64,000 bases of DNA from Bacteroidales bacterium. Lineage in GTDB: Bacteria; Bacteroidota; Bacteroidia; Bacteroidales; F082. A program made the position numbers and the translations under genes. The notes beneath the pieces were generated by a model. That model was given only the letters and a program-made list of their open reading frames with translations. It was not told where the DNA came from and made no database searches. The stretch spans positions 47,741-111,740 of the forward strand of contig JAGCCO010000017.1 in NCBI GenBank assembly GCA_017651645.1, given 5' to 3'. This document shows positions 63,371 through 64,000 of the stretch, piece by piece. Each line of letters begins with the position of its first letter. Positions within the stretch are counted from its first letter, which is position 1.

Positions 63371-63975
63371 TTCACACTGTGGCTTTTAGAGACTTTGAGG
63401 AACGTGATATTGACTTCGTCTATACATGCAAGAATGACGAAAAGCTTAATGGCATGATTGTCAAGCAGAGCCAGTCGTTTTCGTATGAAGATGCGGCGAG
63501 ATGGGTGCATGGTTGCATGGGCGAGCACAAAGACTTTAGGTTTTGGGCCGTTTGTACCCATGATGAGGAGCAACGGATAGTGGGGTGGATCAGCTTGTCA
63601 AACATGGATAGCCTAAACAAAAGCGCCTGTTTCCATGGGATTGTGATTGGAGATAAAGACTATCATGACGGATTTGCATGGATTGAGTCCTATCTTTTCA
63701 TCATGGATTATGTGTTTGAGAAACTGAACTTTAATCGATTGTATGGATCTTCCATCATTGGGAATAAAGATAGCAATAGCGCGGGTTTTGTTTTTTTATG
63801 GACGAAGGAAGGCATTATGCGACAGGCTGTTTTGAGAAACAACCGTTATTACGATGTGAAAACGAGTTCGATTCTTAGAGAAGAATACCTTCGTTACAAA
63901 GCTGAGGGTGAATATGAATTGAAAGCCATTTTGCATCGAGTGAAGCAATGTAGAGGCAATAAAGTGGAAAACTAA
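63367..63975 (+). CDS. GNAT N-acetyltransferase
   Basis: A 202-residue RimJ/RimL-like acetyltransferase: FRDFEERDIDFVYTC at the start, IVGWISLSNMDSLN strand, then ESYLFIMDYVFEKLNFNRLYGSSIIGNKDSNS. Coupled by overlap to the PLP enzyme gene, it probably acetylates the amino group that enzyme makes. The acetyl-CoA loop is less typical than in housekeeping GNATs. Last complete gene in the window. Confidence 0.8.
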   Translation: MIHTVAFRDFEERDIDFVYTCKNDEKLNGMIVKQSQSFSYEDAARWVHGCMGEHKDFRFWAVCTHDEEQRIVGWISLSNMDSLNKSACFHGIVIGDKDYHDGFAWIESYLFIMDYVFEKLNFNRLYGSSIIGNKDSNSAGFVFLWTKEGIMRQAVLRNNRYYDVKTSSILREEYLRYKAEGEYELKAILHRVKQCRGNKVEN

Positions 63976-64000
63976 TATAATATAAATATAAATATAAATA
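63976..64000. repeat. AT-rich tandem repeat at the window edge
   Basis: Repeated ATAAAT/TATAAATA units right after the stop codon; the extent beyond the edge is unknown. Confidence 0.6.

Overview
The window looks like a chromosomal segment of a Bacteroidota bacterium, most likely an uncultured member of the order Bacteroidales. The basis is promoters of the TAnnTTTG type (often TTTGCA) close upstream of starts, almost no Shine-Dalgarno sequences, A-rich leaders, many lipoproteins, two proteins with a type IX secretion (Por) C-terminal sorting domain, and family matches typical of that phylum (KorAB, PagL-like acyloxyacyl hydrolase, FadL-type barrel, GIN-domain lipoprotein, HEPN/MNT and PIN modules). 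No rRNA or tRNA gene, CRISPR array or complete insertion sequence was seen.

Layout. 1-11.8 kb: tex (runs off the left edge, minus), a BRO/DinD-like protein, a HAD phosphatase, a small membrane protein, the NAD(P)HX repair enzyme, a MATE exporter, a DUF4369-like lipoprotein, an unknown protein, recA, a TPR lipoprotein and a uridine kinase-like protein. 12-18.1 kb: gyrB, then a protein kinase-AAA+ fusion followed by a YbjN-like small protein and a secreted family 2 glycoside hydrolase. 18.1-26.4 kb: a lipoprotein and a 2x[4Fe-4S] ferredoxin (both minus), korAB, a flavin reductase-like protein, a secreted double-thioredoxin protein, tilS and a solo nucleotidyltransferase. 26.4-36 kb: DsbD, an Ntn amidase, an M16 protease, an ABC-2 exporter pair and an M20 dipeptidase. 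36.1-37.6 kb: a PIN toxin-antitoxin pair, a strongly structured RNA candidate and a small surface protein.

37.7-54.8 kb: lpxK-pnp-lpxH (minus), Nif3, a zinc-ribbon coiled-coil protein, a FadL-like porin, a Tyr/His/Ser-rich lipoprotein, a GIN lipoprotein and PagL-like protein (all minus), mazG, a decayed MNT-HEPN pair, a large type IX-secreted protein with duplicated domains, aroB-aroA and a LutA-like protein. 54.8-64 kb: a surface-polysaccharide locus with an N-acetyltransferase and aminotransferase of the UDP-GlcNAc(3NAc)A type, an initiating sugar transferase, an O-antigen ABC permease, a GT2 glycosyltransferase, two more DegT-like PLP enzymes, an ATP-grasp ligase and a GNAT acetyltransferase; this locus continues beyond the right edge.

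The most unusual signals are not ordinary genes: a nested multi-stem RNA element with its own probable promoter and terminator (36.8-37.0 kb); several unrelated intergenic spacers and leaders built from 7-bp periodic repeats, plus 10- and 11-bp ones; an identical 27-base leader-to-start element in front of two exported-protein genes 30 kb apart; a HEPN toxin gene that lost its middle and apparently its catalytic histidine; a repeat-like insertion inside aroA; and the kinase-AAA+/YbjN pair.
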